A stretch of 64,000 nucleotides of DNA, taken from NCBI GenBank assembly GCA_050955105.1, contig JBPBQZ010000087.1:9739-73738 (forward strand). The letters are read 5' to 3'. A program made the position numbers and the translations under genes. The notes below the pieces were generated by a model. It saw only the letters and a list, made by a program, of their open reading frames with translations. It ran no database searches and was not told where the DNA came from. Within the stretch, counting starts at the first letter, position 1. Each line of letters opens with the position of its first letter. Below, one piece after another: positions 43,819 to 52,712 of this stretch. This DNA is from JBPBQZ01 sp050955105. Its GTDB lineage: Bacteria; Pseudomonadota; Gammaproteobacteria; Burkholderiales; Burkholderiaceae.

Positions 43819-46797
43819 GTGATTAGTCGAGGATCGGAATGGCGCCGCTGGGAGCCTCATATCCATGCACCCGGTACCGTGATGAACAACCAGTTCACCG
43901 GCTCGACCGCGTGGGAAGAATATCTATCAGCGCTTGAGGCTGCTAGTCCAGCCATCGAGGCGATAGCAGTCACGGACTACTACGTCACCGAAACCTATCA
44001 GCTTATGTTGGAACATAAGGCCGCCGGGCGACTGCCGTCAGCGACGCTCGTATTTCCAAACGTCGAACTGAGACTGGACGTGGCAACGGCTAAAGGAGGG
44101 TTCGTGAACCTCCATTTGTTCGTCAGCCCTGAAGATGTTGCGCATGTCGCGGAACTGCAACGCCTACTGTCTCGGCTGCACTTCAGTGTGCAGCAGGATC
44201 GTTTCGACTGCACCCGCGCAGACTTGATACGGTTAGGAAAGAAGCTCGACCCGAGCATCATCGATGATGGCGCGGCGCTGGCTTACGGCGCAAACCAGTT
44301 CAAGGTCAATTTTAGGCAACTGCGTGAGGTATTCAGCGAGAGTGGATGGGCCAAGAAGAACATTCTCGTCGCCGTCGCAGGGGGCGCCACCGACGGGACC
44401 TCTGGTGTTAGAGAAGCCGCCGACCAGACTATTCGGCGGGAAATCGAGAGTTTCGCGGACGTCATCTTCGCTAGCAGCCAAGCACAGCGCGAGTTCTGGC
44501 TTGGGCAGAGGGATCTGAACCCGAAGGAGATCCGCGCCCGATATGGCGGTCTCAAGCCGTGCCTTCATGGCAGCGACGCGCACAAACTTGAAGATGTTGC
44601 GACGCCGTTCGGCGACCGGTTCTCGTGGATCAAAGGTGATCTGGAGTTCGACTCCTTGCGGCAGGCATGCATTGATCCGCGCGGTCGCGCCCATGTCGGC
44701 ACCGAGCCGCCGACGTCGGCGACGCCGTCTCAGGTCATCTCCGAAGTACAGATTCTCAATGCCCCCTGGCTGCAAACTCCGACCATTCCTTTGAATTCCG
44801 GGCTCGTCGCGATCATTGGCGCGCGAGGGTCGGGCAAGACGGCGCTCGCGGATATGATCGCAGCCGGATGCGATTCTATATCGGATGAGGCCTGGGCCGT
44901 TGGGGAATGGGCAAGCCCATCATTTCTTGTACGAGCGCGGCCCCTGGTTGGGCATGGCGCAGTCAAGATCAGTTGGGCAGCCGGGGATCCAAGCACACGA
45001 TCCCTAAACGGATCAGACGCCAACGGTCCAACGACCTACCCCCGCGCGCGCTATTTATCGCAGCAGTTTGTCGAGGAACTGTGCTCGTCAAGCGGCATGA
45101 CCGATGGGTTGCTCCGAGAGATCGAGCGGGTGATTTTCGAGGCGCATCCCGATCATGACCGCGAAGGCGCCCTCGACTTTGCGGAACTGCTGGAACATCG
45201 GGCTTCACGCCACCGCCTGGCGCGTGACCGCGAAGCGGAGGGCGTCTCCCACCTCTCCGAGCGTATGAGCATCGAGCTCGAAAAAGAAAAGTTGGTTGCG
45301 AGCTATGAGGCTCAAGTCGCCCAGAAAAAGAAACTGGTAGATGGGTACACCGCGGATCGCGCGAAGCTTGTTTCCGCGGGCAGCGAAAAAAGGGCTCAGC
45401 GTCATACGGAACTCGCCGGCGCGATCAACGAGGTCCGGAGCACGCTGCGGCGGTATGCCAACCAGCGTCAGACCTTCCTGGCCCTTCAGGATGAAGTGAA
45501 GGACCTTCGGCGTAACCAGGCGCCAGAGACGCTGCGTCAGACACAATCGAGGCACACCCACAGCGGGATGTCAGAGGAGCAGTGGGCCGCTTTCGTCCTC
45601 GATTACAAGGGAAAGGTCGACGAAGATCTCAGTGACTATGTCAAATGGGTTGACGGCGAGATAAGTAGGCTGAAAGGGACTCCGCCGCCCCTCGGAGACC
45701 CGAGCACCGCATTCTTCCCGGACGATGCTAACCTATCCGAACTATCACAGGCGGTGTTGGAAGCCGAGATGGCACGGTTGGAGAAGTTGGTCAGCTCAGA
45801 CAAGGAGAGTCAACGGAAATACACCGCCCTCTCGGCCCGGATCACGACTGAGACGGCCGCCATGCAGACGCTCATGGGAAAAGTCAACGACAGCAAGGGA
45901 GCGAAAGATCGCGCGCGGGACCTGCAGACTCAGCGCGAAGAAGCGTATGGCCGAGCGTTCGACGCTTTGCTTTCTGAGCAGGCCGTCCTGAAGAAGCTTT
46001 ATGGGCCGCTGATGACACGCTTGGCGGCCGCATCCGGAACACTGAAGAAGCTTTCATTCTCAGTCGCACGAGTCGCTGATGTCGCGCGATGGGCGGGACA
46101 AGCCGAGGACGGATTGATCGATCTCCGAAAGAGCGGGGCATTCAAAGGCAAGGGCACCCTGCTTCAGAAGACAAACGAGGTCCTTAAGCCAGCGTGGGAA
46201 ACGGGCTCGTCCGCCGCAGTGGTGTCTGCGATGGCAGAATTCCGCCGGCTCTATCAGAAGGAATTGCTCGATCACTCGCCGGTTGCTCACACGGATCAGG
46301 CTGAATTCCGAGCGTGGTCAAAACGGTTCGCCCAATGGTTGTTCAGCACGGATCATATCGATGTCCACTATGGCATCGAATACGACGGGGTGGATATCAG
46401 GAAACTGTCACCCGGCACCCGCGGTATCGTCCTACTGCTGCTCTATCTGGCGCTGGACGACGGCGATGGCCGTCCTCTGATCATCGATCAGCCTGAAGAG
46501 AATCTCGACCCGAAATCCGTCTTCGAGGAGTTAGTCGGCCTGTTCATTGAGGCCAAATCGAACCGCCAGGTGATTATGGTGACGCATAACGCGAACCTGG
46601 TGATCAATACCGACGCCGATCAGATCATTATCGCCGGGTCAGGTCCACATCCACATGGGGCGCTGCCGCCGATCACCTACCGGTCCGGCGGCCTGGAGAA
46701 CGCTGAAATCCGGAAGGCGGTTTGCGACATATTGGAAGGCGGTGAAGGCGCCTTTCAAGAACGGGCGCGCAGATTGAGGGTCAGGTGGGAGCGGTAA
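43819..46797 (+). CDS. TrlF-like PHP-AAA ATPase, putative defence protein
   Basis: About 992 residues. The N-terminal PHP-type domain starts SRGSEWRRWEPHIHAPGT, with the metal-binding HIH near 14-16 and a later LHGSDAHK. Walker A GARGSGKTALADMI lies near residue 334. A long SMC/Rad50-like coiled coil runs from about 455 to 740. Walker B PLIIDQPEENLDP is near 887, followed by VIMVTHNANLV. I chose the GTG at 43819 because the conserved ISRGSEW starts there; a TTG at 43789 is also in frame. This architecture fits the TrlF family, often found in defence islands. Mechanism here unknown. Confidence 0.75.
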   Translation: MISRGSEWRRWEPHIHAPGTVMNNQFTGSTAWEEYLSALEAASPAIEAIAVTDYYVTETYQLMLEHKAAGRLPSATLVFPNVELRLDVATAKGGFVNLHLFVSPEDVAHVAELQRLLSRLHFSVQQDRFDCTRADLIRLGKKLDPSIIDDGAALAYGANQFKVNFRQLREVFSESGWAKKNILVAVAGGATDGTSGVREAADQTIRREIESFADVIFASSQAQREFWLGQRDLNPKEIRARYGGLKPCLHGSDAHKLEDVATPFGDRFSWIKGDLEFDSLRQACIDPRGRAHVGTEPPTSATPSQVISEVQILNAPWLQTPTIPLNSGLVAIIGARGSGKTALADMIAAGCDSISDEAWAVGEWASPSFLVRARPLVGHGAVKISWAAGDPSTRSLNGSDANGPTTYPRARYLSQQFVEELCSSSGMTDGLLREIERVIFEAHPDHDREGALDFAELLEHRASRHRLARDREAEGVSHLSERMSIELEKEKLVASYEAQVAQKKKLVDGYTADRAKLVSAGSEKRAQRHTELAGAINEVRSTLRRYANQRQTFLALQDEVKDLRRNQAPETLRQTQSRHTHSGMSEEQWAAFVLDYKGKVDEDLSDYVKWVDGEISRLKGTPPPLGDPSTAFFPDDANLSELSQAVLEAEMARLEKLVSSDKESQRKYTALSARITTETAAMQTLMGKVNDSKGAKDRARDLQTQREEAYGRAFDALLSEQAVLKKLYGPLMTRLAAASGTLKKLSFSVARVADVARWAGQAEDGLIDLRKSGAFKGKGTLLQKTNEVLKPAWETGSSAAVVSAMAEFRRLYQKELLDHSPVAHTDQAEFRAWSKRFAQWLFSTDHIDVHYGIEYDGVDIRKLSPGTRGIVLLLLYLALDDGDGRPLIIDQPEENLDPKSVFEELVGLFIEAKSNRQVIMVTHNANLVINTDADQIIIAGSGPHPHGALPPITYRSGGLENAEIRKAVCDILEGGEGAFQERARRLRVRWER

Positions 46798-46859
46798 GGG
46801 AGATCAGTCCATTCACGTCCGCCTAGACGGGCGTATTTATCTAAGCGGGGCGCTCATCT

Positions 46860-47240
46860 TAACGGGACCTTTCCGCCGTTGCCGGGCCAGCAATGCCGAA
46901 GACGATCGGCCGTTCCGCTTACCAACGGCGAACGTCCGCTTGGGCCGATGCCCCGCCGACTCAACAGAAGATGGAGCGGCCGTTGTACCTCAGAAGCGGT
47001 CGTTGCGGTGACAAAAGTCCGAACGACGGCTCAGGGTCGACTTCTGCCCGACGCGGACCGATCAATGGCGGCCCACTCCGCCAGTTCAAATCGGACGGGG
47101 TTCGGGCCAATTCCAGCCACTCGCCCTTCCTTTGAAGCCGCCATTCGATCAGCCGCTCTGCATCAGCAAACGGCCGTTCAAGGCTACTGGAGACTGCCGC
47201 TACCAGATATGCATGGCAATCGAGGTGCAGCAATGATTCA
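46860..47240. repeat. Intergenic copy of the dispersed degenerate repeat
   Basis: Between the TrlF-like and PLD genes. It contains GGCCGTTGTACCTC (46978-46991), shared exactly with 41824-41837, and several GGCCGTT/GCCGTTC words (ATCGGCCGTTCCGC, AACGGCCGTTCAAGG). No coding frame is convincing. Confidence 0.45.
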
Positions 47241-47245
47241 CAGGC

Positions 47246-48637
47246 TCAGCTTGAGAACAAGCGCACATCGTGACCGAGCGCACGGAGCGCTTTGTTAGTT
47301 CGATTGTTGCGCGGCGGAAAGAAGTCTGGGCGGGCCCACCCGACAGCTTCGCCCAGCGTGCTAGGTCCGAAGTGATCGTAGCGCCAGCGTTCATCGTTTG
47401 TGACCATCCAGAGTCTCTCGACCATGCTCGTAGGCGTGCTGCCCCAAATCAGAAACTCCAGTAGATCGCGAAGATGCTTTTGTGAAGCTTCGCGCGGTTG
47501 TCGCCACATCCATTGAGCGACACGGTCCGAACGTTCATCGACCGTTTCGCTATGACCAGGAGGTAGTCCAAGGGTAGCGTTCTTGATCTGTCTCGCATGC
47601 GTCTTAAAGGCATGAACATGCGAAAATACCTTCTGAAAGTCTGCAAGTTCCCACGTGCGAAGATCAGGAAGTGCGAATCTACTCTTCATCATGGGCGAAA
47701 CGCTGTTGATGAAATCAGCCTCGCCATACGGTGCTGCAGGCAGGGAAGCCCACCAGTCCACCGCCTCCTTTAAAGCGCGTGTCTTATCAAATTTGTTGCG
47801 CTCGTGTGCCCGGTTAACGAGCTCTACACTCTTCACGCTTTCTTCGTCGTCGCGCTGGTCGCGAATGCGGACGTAGTAGTAGGCATGCAAGAACTGGTCG
47901 AAGTGAACCGTGGGATTGGCACTTGGCTCGACCCATGTCGGGCGCTTGTTTAACTTCCCGAATTCTGCGCTTAGGCCGCGAATTAGCTGAAGGGTCTGAT
48001 TCCACTCCGTTGTGAACAGCGTAAATGCCGTCGTTTGGATAGAGGAGCCGTAGGTGGCGAGGCCTGCGTGCCCCGGAAATGCTGTCGTTGCTTGCTCAAA
48101 CTGAGAAGTCAGCCTCTTTCGTGCGACATTTACCGCCGACTGAAGGGCGCTTAACTTGTCCAAAGCCTTCACCAACTCTTCAGTAACAGGCGCCGACACG
48201 CTGCGGAGATAGTCAAACTGCTGTTCCAGATCGGCTTGAAGGGAACGACCGATGATCTCTGCCTCGTCAAAAAACATTCCGCACTCAACGTTCGTGAACC
48301 ATGCGTTGGAAGTCAAGTTCGCCGATCCAATATAGGCTCCATACCCATGCCACCAAATGATCTTGGAGTGAAAATGGCCTTTGATTAGCCTCGGACTCAC
48401 TACCAAGGGGCCGGCGCGTAGCATCTCCTGCAGAACCGGCACGCTCACGGCTGCGTCTTCATCAAGCAAACCGTAGAAGTCGAGGAACAGATCATGTTCG
48501 CGGCAGTGCGCAAAGAACGGGGTGTTACTTGTTGCGTAGGCGACGGCAGCGGTCACCCGACTGCATTTGCCAACTGCATCGTGCATCAAGTTTATAAGCC
48601 TTACACCGTTGAGCTCTCCCGTTACAACCTGCATCAT
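47246..48637 (-). CDS. Phospholipase D-like domain protein, putative nuclease
   Basis: About 463 residues from the ATG at 48637 (MMQVVTGELNGVRLINLM); the frame is open to 48706 but the extra residues look non-coding. One PLD-type motif is visible, HSKIIWWHGYGAYIGSANLT (H-x-K then GSAN), near residue 90-110. One HKD-type motif per chain is typical of dimeric PLD nucleases. The C-terminal two thirds are unassigned. It lies among defence-type genes and is probably a DNA-cutting effector. Frame intact. Confidence 0.7.
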   Translation of the reverse strand: MMQVVTGELNGVRLINLMHDAVGKCSRVTAAVAYATSNTPFFAHCREHDLFLDFYGLLDEDAAVSVPVLQEMLRAGPLVVSPRLIKGHFHSKIIWWHGYGAYIGSANLTSNAWFTNVECGMFFDEAEIIGRSLQADLEQQFDYLRSVSAPVTEELVKALDKLSALQSAVNVARKRLTSQFEQATTAFPGHAGLATYGSSIQTTAFTLFTTEWNQTLQLIRGLSAEFGKLNKRPTWVEPSANPTVHFDQFLHAYYYVRIRDQRDDEESVKSVELVNRAHERNKFDKTRALKEAVDWWASLPAAPYGEADFINSVSPMMKSRFALPDLRTWELADFQKVFSHVHAFKTHARQIKNATLGLPPGHSETVDERSDRVAQWMWRQPREASQKHLRDLLEFLIWGSTPTSMVERLWMVTNDERWRYDHFGPSTLGEAVGWARPDFFPPRNNRTNKALRALGHDVRLFSS

Positions 48638-48706
48638 TCTCCCCGCTTTTCGAAATTCACCCGGTACCCAGTGTAAAAGCAATGCGCACTCGGGTATACG
48701 ACACAT

Positions 48707-49332
48707 TCTTAATAAACCTTAGGCGCGGTGCCAGGCGCGGAGAGGGCAATAAAGACGTTCGGCCCCTAGCGTTAGCTGGAAGCTAAGCACTGCCGGGCTC
48801 GTACCAGCGGAATGGCCGTTACGAGTCCGACGCGGCCATAACAGTGGCGTTGGTCGGACCGTCTGCGACGGGCCGAAATCGGCCACTCCAATACGTTGAT
48901 GTCTTGTTGACTACCGTATTCGTAGCACTGCATGACCGGAGCGCCGAAACGGCACGGCTAAAGGTTCGTGCCGCATCGTATTAGCGCGTTATCTCGGCAT
49001 TGCTGTTACGAGCGAGTTACAGCTGCGTTCTTCATTATTCATGCGTAACAGCGTGCTTATACGTACAAACGTATGATTTATTCTGCGGTTCGATGGCCTG
49101 CAAAGCCGTCCCCCGCTATGGAGGGTTTTCGTAAACATTGACCAATTTCCACGTCAAGCTATCGCTCCCCGTCGCCGTTATAGCAGGCGTCGCTCATTGC
49201 TACGCCTGGCTTCGCTTGAGCTGGTATTGAATTCCACCTGTCCCTGGCATTGTTGATTTCCGATGAGTCTAATGACGCCCAATCGGATCTACCGGCGTAC
49301 AGAGACGCCACAAACGCAACGGGAGGACAGCA
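48707..49332. repeat. Gene-free stretch with repeat motifs and a palindrome
   Basis: The 48740-48920 part carries repeat-family words (AGCGGAATGGCCGTTACGAG, GGCCGAAATCGGCCACTCC). An inverted repeat ATACGT-N4-ACGTAT lies at 49059-49074 and might serve the integrase/AlpA region. Nothing else is recognised. Confidence 0.35.
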
Positions 49333-49515
49333 ATGAAGGTAATTCGCATGAAAGAGCTAACGCAAAAAATTGGCCTCGGAAAATCCACTATCTATCGCAA
49401 AATTAACGCCAAGCAATTTCCAGTGCCGTTCACTATCGGCATGGGCCGGGCCGCTGGTTGGCTCGAAAGTGACATTGACGAATGGATTAGGCAACAGCTT
49501 CCTCCAGGTCGCTGA
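49333..49515 (+). CDS. AlpA-family excisionase/regulator
   Basis: 60 residues, typical AlpA size. The helix-turn-helix LTQKIGLGKSTIYRKI is followed by the wing and WLESDIDEWIRQQ. AlpA proteins activate or direct excision of P4-type integrases. The gene has a GGGAGG-like ribosome site and converges with the integrase, the last 29 bp overlapping tail to tail. Frame intact. Confidence 0.88.
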   Translation: MKVIRMKELTQKIGLGKSTIYRKINAKQFPVPFTIGMGRAAGWLESDIDEWIRQQLPPGR

Positions 49516-50773
49516 CCAACGCATTCTTGTCGTTTTTTCGAGCGCTGGATTGCCTTTTCGGCGGACTCAATTTGCCGCTGCAGTAGTCCGCCCAGTCATC
49601 CATCAGTCGCCTTCTTTTTTCGAGCAACTCGCCGCGACGGTATGCGGCCTCGACCTTGTTGCCGATCGCGTGGGCCAGCGCTGCTTCGGCAACTTCCCTT
49701 GAGTGATCCGTACATTCGGCCGCCCAGTCGCGAAACGTTGACCGAAAGCCGTGCACCGTCATGTTGGTGTATTTCATTCGAACAAGCAGTTTTAGCATTG
49801 CCATGTTGGAAAGCGATTTCCCTTCCTTTGTGCCGGGAAAGAGGAATTGCCCTTTTGCTGATACCAGCAATGCCTGAACGAGATTCGCGGCGTCCTCTGA
49901 GAGGGGGACGCGATGCATCTCCTTGGCCTTCATGCGCTCAGCTGGAACCGTCCATAGAACCGTTTCGAGATCAAATTCAGACGGTGAAGATCCTATAATT
50001 TCACCCGTACGAGCCCCTGTGAGGATCAGCAACTCGAGCGCCCGAGCTGCGATGCCACGTTGCTTGCGTAATTCGCGCATAAACGATGGAAGATTTTTGT
50101 ACGGTAATGCCGCGTGATGATTTGACCGTTTGATTCTCTTGGGAGCGGCGAGCAGCTTGTCCAAATGACCACGCCACCGCGCCGGATTTTCTCCGTCGCG
50201 ATAATGTTTGACTTTGGCCCAATCCAGAACCGCTTCTATGCGCCCGCGGACACGGCTGGCCGTTTCGGGCTTGGTTTGCCAGATCGGATCAAGCACTTCG
50301 ACTACGCGATTGGTGTCGATGTTAGACACGAGCATATGGCCAAACACAGGTTCAGCGTATTTGGCTAACGTGCTGGTCCATTGAGCTGCGTGCTTGGGAT
50401 TGGTCCACGTGCCTCGATGGGCCGCGATATATGTTTGAGCGCAGTCTGAAAACGTCTTTGATCGATTCGCGCTTGCCTGGGCTTCGATAAGACAGGCGCG
50501 GCGGGCTTCCAAGGGATTGATCCCTTCTGCAAGTTGCTTTCGGCATGCCGCTGCCTTGATCCGCGCTTCTGCCAAGCTAACGCTATCTAGCGAGCCCAAT
50601 CCCATTTCTCGGGCGCGACCGTCTCGCTTGAACAAAAAGATCCAGGATTTTGTGGCGCTCGGTGAGGTCTGGAGATACAGCCCGCCGCCATCAGCCAAGT
50701 AACCCGACTTTACTGTCTTCGCGACTTTCGTTGCCGAAAGTCGGTGCAGTGCTCGGGACCTAAAACATGCCAT
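49487..50773 (-). CDS. P4-type tyrosine integrase
   Basis: 428 residues. The N-terminal DUF4102 arm-binding domain (LADGGGLYLQTSPSATKSWI) precedes a SAM-like core-binding domain (residues 105-190). The catalytic domain has Arg in LTGARTGEI, HGFRSTFRDWA, and the Tyr in EAAYRRGELLEKRRRLM. This family inserts elements into tRNA 3' ends. The gene lies about 150 bp from tRNA-Ser, whose 3' end is duplicated at 10563. Complete and probably active, unlike much of the transfer machinery. Confidence 0.93.
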   Translation of the reverse strand: MACFRSRALHRLSATKVAKTVKSGYLADGGGLYLQTSPSATKSWIFLFKRDGRAREMGLGSLDSVSLAEARIKAAACRKQLAEGINPLEARRACLIEAQASANRSKTFSDCAQTYIAAHRGTWTNPKHAAQWTSTLAKYAEPVFGHMLVSNIDTNRVVEVLDPIWQTKPETASRVRGRIEAVLDWAKVKHYRDGENPARWRGHLDKLLAAPKRIKRSNHHAALPYKNLPSFMRELRKQRGIAARALELLILTGARTGEIIGSSPSEFDLETVLWTVPAERMKAKEMHRVPLSEDAANLVQALLVSAKGQFLFPGTKEGKSLSNMAMLKLLVRMKYTNMTVHGFRSTFRDWAAECTDHSREVAEAALAHAIGNKVEAAYRRGELLEKRRRLMDDWADYCSGKLSPPKRQSSARKNDKNALVSDLEEAVA

Positions 50774-50775
50774 TC

Positions 50776-50795
50776 TCTACCCCTACCTGTACCCC
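50776..50795. repeat. Subterminal repeat, right copy (putative integrase arm site)
   Basis: TCTACCCCTACCTGTACCCC, directly upstream of the integrase start; 17 of 20 bases match 10636-10655 in the same orientation. A further CCCCTATTTGTGCC follows. It could bind the integrase and also autoregulate it. Confidence 0.5.
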
Positions 50796-50921
50796 TATTT
50801 GTGCCTGCAATTGTAGGAGAAGGTGTGGGTCTTAACGACACGGAAGAATCCTGAAAATCTTGCCTAACGCCTTGTATTAATAGTCTTTTTGGCGTTTAGC
50901 GAGACTTCATGGAAGGGAGCC

Positions 50922-50936
50922 GTGGCGGAGGCGGTG
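50922..50936. repeat. Right attachment-site repeat within tRNA-Ser 3' end
   Basis: GTGGCGGAGGCGGTG, identical to 10563-10577, covers the encoded CCA, discriminator, acceptor and start of the T-arm of tRNA-Ser(UGA). It therefore marks the crossover region used by the integrase. Confidence 0.8.
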
Positions 50937-51010
50937 AGATTCGAACTCACGAAAGGTTGCCCTTTGCCGGTTTTCAAGACCGGTGCAATCGACCACTCTG
51001 CCACACCTCC
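50923..51010 (-). tRNA. tRNA-Ser(UGA)
   Basis: The 88-nt minus-strand gene folds with acceptor GGAGGTG/CGCCTCC, a long variable arm, and anticodon loop CTTGAAA (anticodon TGA) on stem CCGGT/ACCGG. The T-loop is TTCGAAT and CCA is encoded. It serves as the island insertion site and remains intact. Confidence 0.95.
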
Positions 51011-51184
51011 GTAGCGCGCATTTTAACGGCGACCGCGCCGAAAGTCTCGCGCAACATGCCATGGCATGTGAAATCCGCCGCGAGGTCCGGGTACGCGCAT
51101 TGCAATCGTTGGTGACAGTTCCTCTATCGCAGCGCCCGTCAAGTCACCTGATTTGCGTTGCTCGATCAACCGACAGGAGATGCA

Positions 51185-51370
51185 ATGCGTCGTACGGCAC
51201 TCGTAGTTTTAGCGGTTTTGCTGGGCGGCTGTGCAATGCCCGCACACCATGGCGACGGTGGGCTGCCCACGCAGTCGCGTACCGCCACGCCTACGCCGGC
51301 CGGTAAAGGTGGCCCGGGCGACCCGCCGCAACGCGCACCTGACGCGCCGGCGCCCGGCCCTGTACTCTGA
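51185..51370 (+). CDS. Small lipoprotein
   Basis: 61 residues from the ATG at 51185, preceded by the ribosome site CAGGAG. The N-terminus MRRTALVVLAVLLGGCAMP is a lipoprotein signal with lipobox LGGC. The mature part is Pro/Gly/Ala-rich and probably unstructured. No family recognised. Convergent with hemW. An upstream ATG at 51158 is less likely, as it would extend the signal. Confidence 0.6.
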   Translation: MRRTALVVLAVLLGGCAMPAHHGDGGLPTQSRTATPTPAGKGGPGDPPQRAPDAPAPGPVL

Positions 51371-51410
51371 CCCGACGACGCAGCGACGCAGCGACAACGC
51401 CCGAGCGGAA

Positions 51411-52712
51411 CTAATCGCGCAGAAACATTTCGAGCAGATCGTTCAGATACAGGCGTCCACGCGCGGTCGGCTTGATGCGTTCGTGATCGCGCTCCAACAG
51501 CCCGCTGGCCTCGGCGCGCCGCAACGCGCGCTCGATGCCAATGATGGGCAAGCCGGTACGCTCGTAGAACAGTGAAATCGGAAAGCCTTCTGTCAATCGC
51601 AGTGCGTTCAACATGAATTCGAAGGGCAGGTCGGCCGCATCGATCTCCGTTTGCTCTTGCAGCGGATCGACGGCCGCCTCGCGCAGGTAAGTAAGCGGAT
51701 GCTTATGCCGTACCTGCCTCAGCACGCGCTCTGGAAAGGACAGTTTGCCATGGGCGCCGGGACCCACGCCCAGGTAATCGCCGAAGCGCCAGTAGTTGAG
51801 GTTGTGACGGCTTTGCCGATTCGGCCGCGCGTAGGCGGACGTTTCGTAGTGGTCGAAACCGGCCTCACCCATGCGCCGTTCGATCCACTCACTCATATCG
51901 GCCGAGGCGTCGTCGTCTGGCAGCGCCGGCGGAAATCTATGGAACAGCGTATTGGGTTCGAGCGTGAGGTGATACAGCGAAAGATGCGGCGGCGCGTAAC
52001 TCAGCGCCGTTTCAACGTCTTGCTGCGACTCGGCCAAGGTTTGTCCGGGCAGTGCAAACATCAGATCGAGATTGAAGTTGTCGAACAGACGCGCTGCCGT
52101 CTCGATCGCCGCATGCGCTTGCCGGTCGTCGTGAATGCGACCAAGGCTTTCCAGATGCCGAGGGTTGAAGCTCTGGATACCGATCGACAAGCGATTCACT
52201 CCACTGGCACGAAACTCTGCGAATTTGGCGGCTTCGAAGGTGCCGGGATTGGCCTCCAGCGTGATCTCCGCATCCGCGTCCAGCGGCAGCAGCGCACGGA
52301 TGTCCGACAGCATGCGATCGAGGCCGGCCGCGGACAGTAGGCTCGGCGTGCCGCCACCAATGAACACCGTGTGAATGCGCCGCCCCCAAACCCATGGCAG
52401 CGAATGTTCCAGATCGGCGCGCAGGGCGTTCAGATAATCATCTTCGGGGAATTCGCCGGGTCCCTTGAACTCGTGCGAATTGAAGTCGCAGTAAGGACAC
52501 TTACGCACGCACCACGGAAAATGCACATAGAGCGAGAGCGGCGGATTAGCCGGCAGCCGTATCCGGCCCGGTGCCAAAAACGTTTGTACGGTCGATTGAC
52601 GAGGCGCCGGTGCGGAGGGAGCCGTTGGCGCGGTAGCCGCGGCCGATGCGCCGGGCACAATTGGCGCAGTCGCCGCGGCCGGCACGAGTGGAATCACTGG
52701 GCGTTGCATCAC
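51411..52712 (-). CDS. hemW: HemW, radical SAM heme chaperone-like protein
   Basis: 433 residues. The radical-SAM cluster motif C-x3-C-x2-C is CVRKCPYC (C68, C72, C75), followed by FIGGGTPSLLSAAGLDRML and the HemN C-terminal region (LTEGFPISLFYERTGLP). HemW proteins, formerly called HemN-like, deliver heme and lack coproporphyrinogen oxidase activity. The first 50 residues are an Ala/Pro-rich extension ahead of the conserved start, and a later start is possible. It overlaps rdgB by 4 bp, in the order rph-rdgB-hemW. Confidence 0.92.
   Translation of the reverse strand: MMQRPVIPLVPAAATAPIVPGASAAATAPTAPSAPAPRQSTVQTFLAPGRIRLPANPPLSLYVHFPWCVRKCPYCDFNSHEFKGPGEFPEDDYLNALRADLEHSLPWVWGRRIHTVFIGGGTPSLLSAAGLDRMLSDIRALLPLDADAEITLEANPGTFEAAKFAEFRASGVNRLSIGIQSFNPRHLESLGRIHDDRQAHAAIETAARLFDNFNLDLMFALPGQTLAESQQDVETALSYAPPHLSLYHLTLEPNTLFHRFPPALPDDDASADMSEWIERRMGEAGFDHYETSAYARPNRQSRHNLNYWRFGDYLGVGPGAHGKLSFPERVLRQVRHKHPLTYLREAAVDPLQEQTEIDAADLPFEFMLNALRLTEGFPISLFYERTGLPIIGIERALRRAEASGLLERDHERIKPTARGRLYLNDLLEMFLRD

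Larger units (their letters stand above)
10563..50936. mobile_element. Integrated, decayed Tn4371/IncP-like conjugative island in tRNA-Ser(UGA)
   Basis: A 15-bp direct repeat (GTGGCGGAGGCGGTG) at 10563-10577 and 50922-50936 marks the ends; the right copy is the 3' end of tRNA-Ser. A P4-type integrase sits just inside the right end. The interior carries trb, traG, traF, relaxase, parA, repA, radC and defence genes. A second near-identical 20-bp pair (10636-10655 and 50776-50795) lies just inside both ends. Conjugation genes are broken in several places, so autonomous transfer is unlikely. The integrase type differs from what I would expect for Tn4371 relatives, so the island may be composite. 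Confidence 0.85.

Noticed and set aside
10563..50936. Insertion sequences or transposases in the island
   Set aside because: No transposase motif or paired terminal inverted repeats were found. The repeats seen are degenerate and intergenic.
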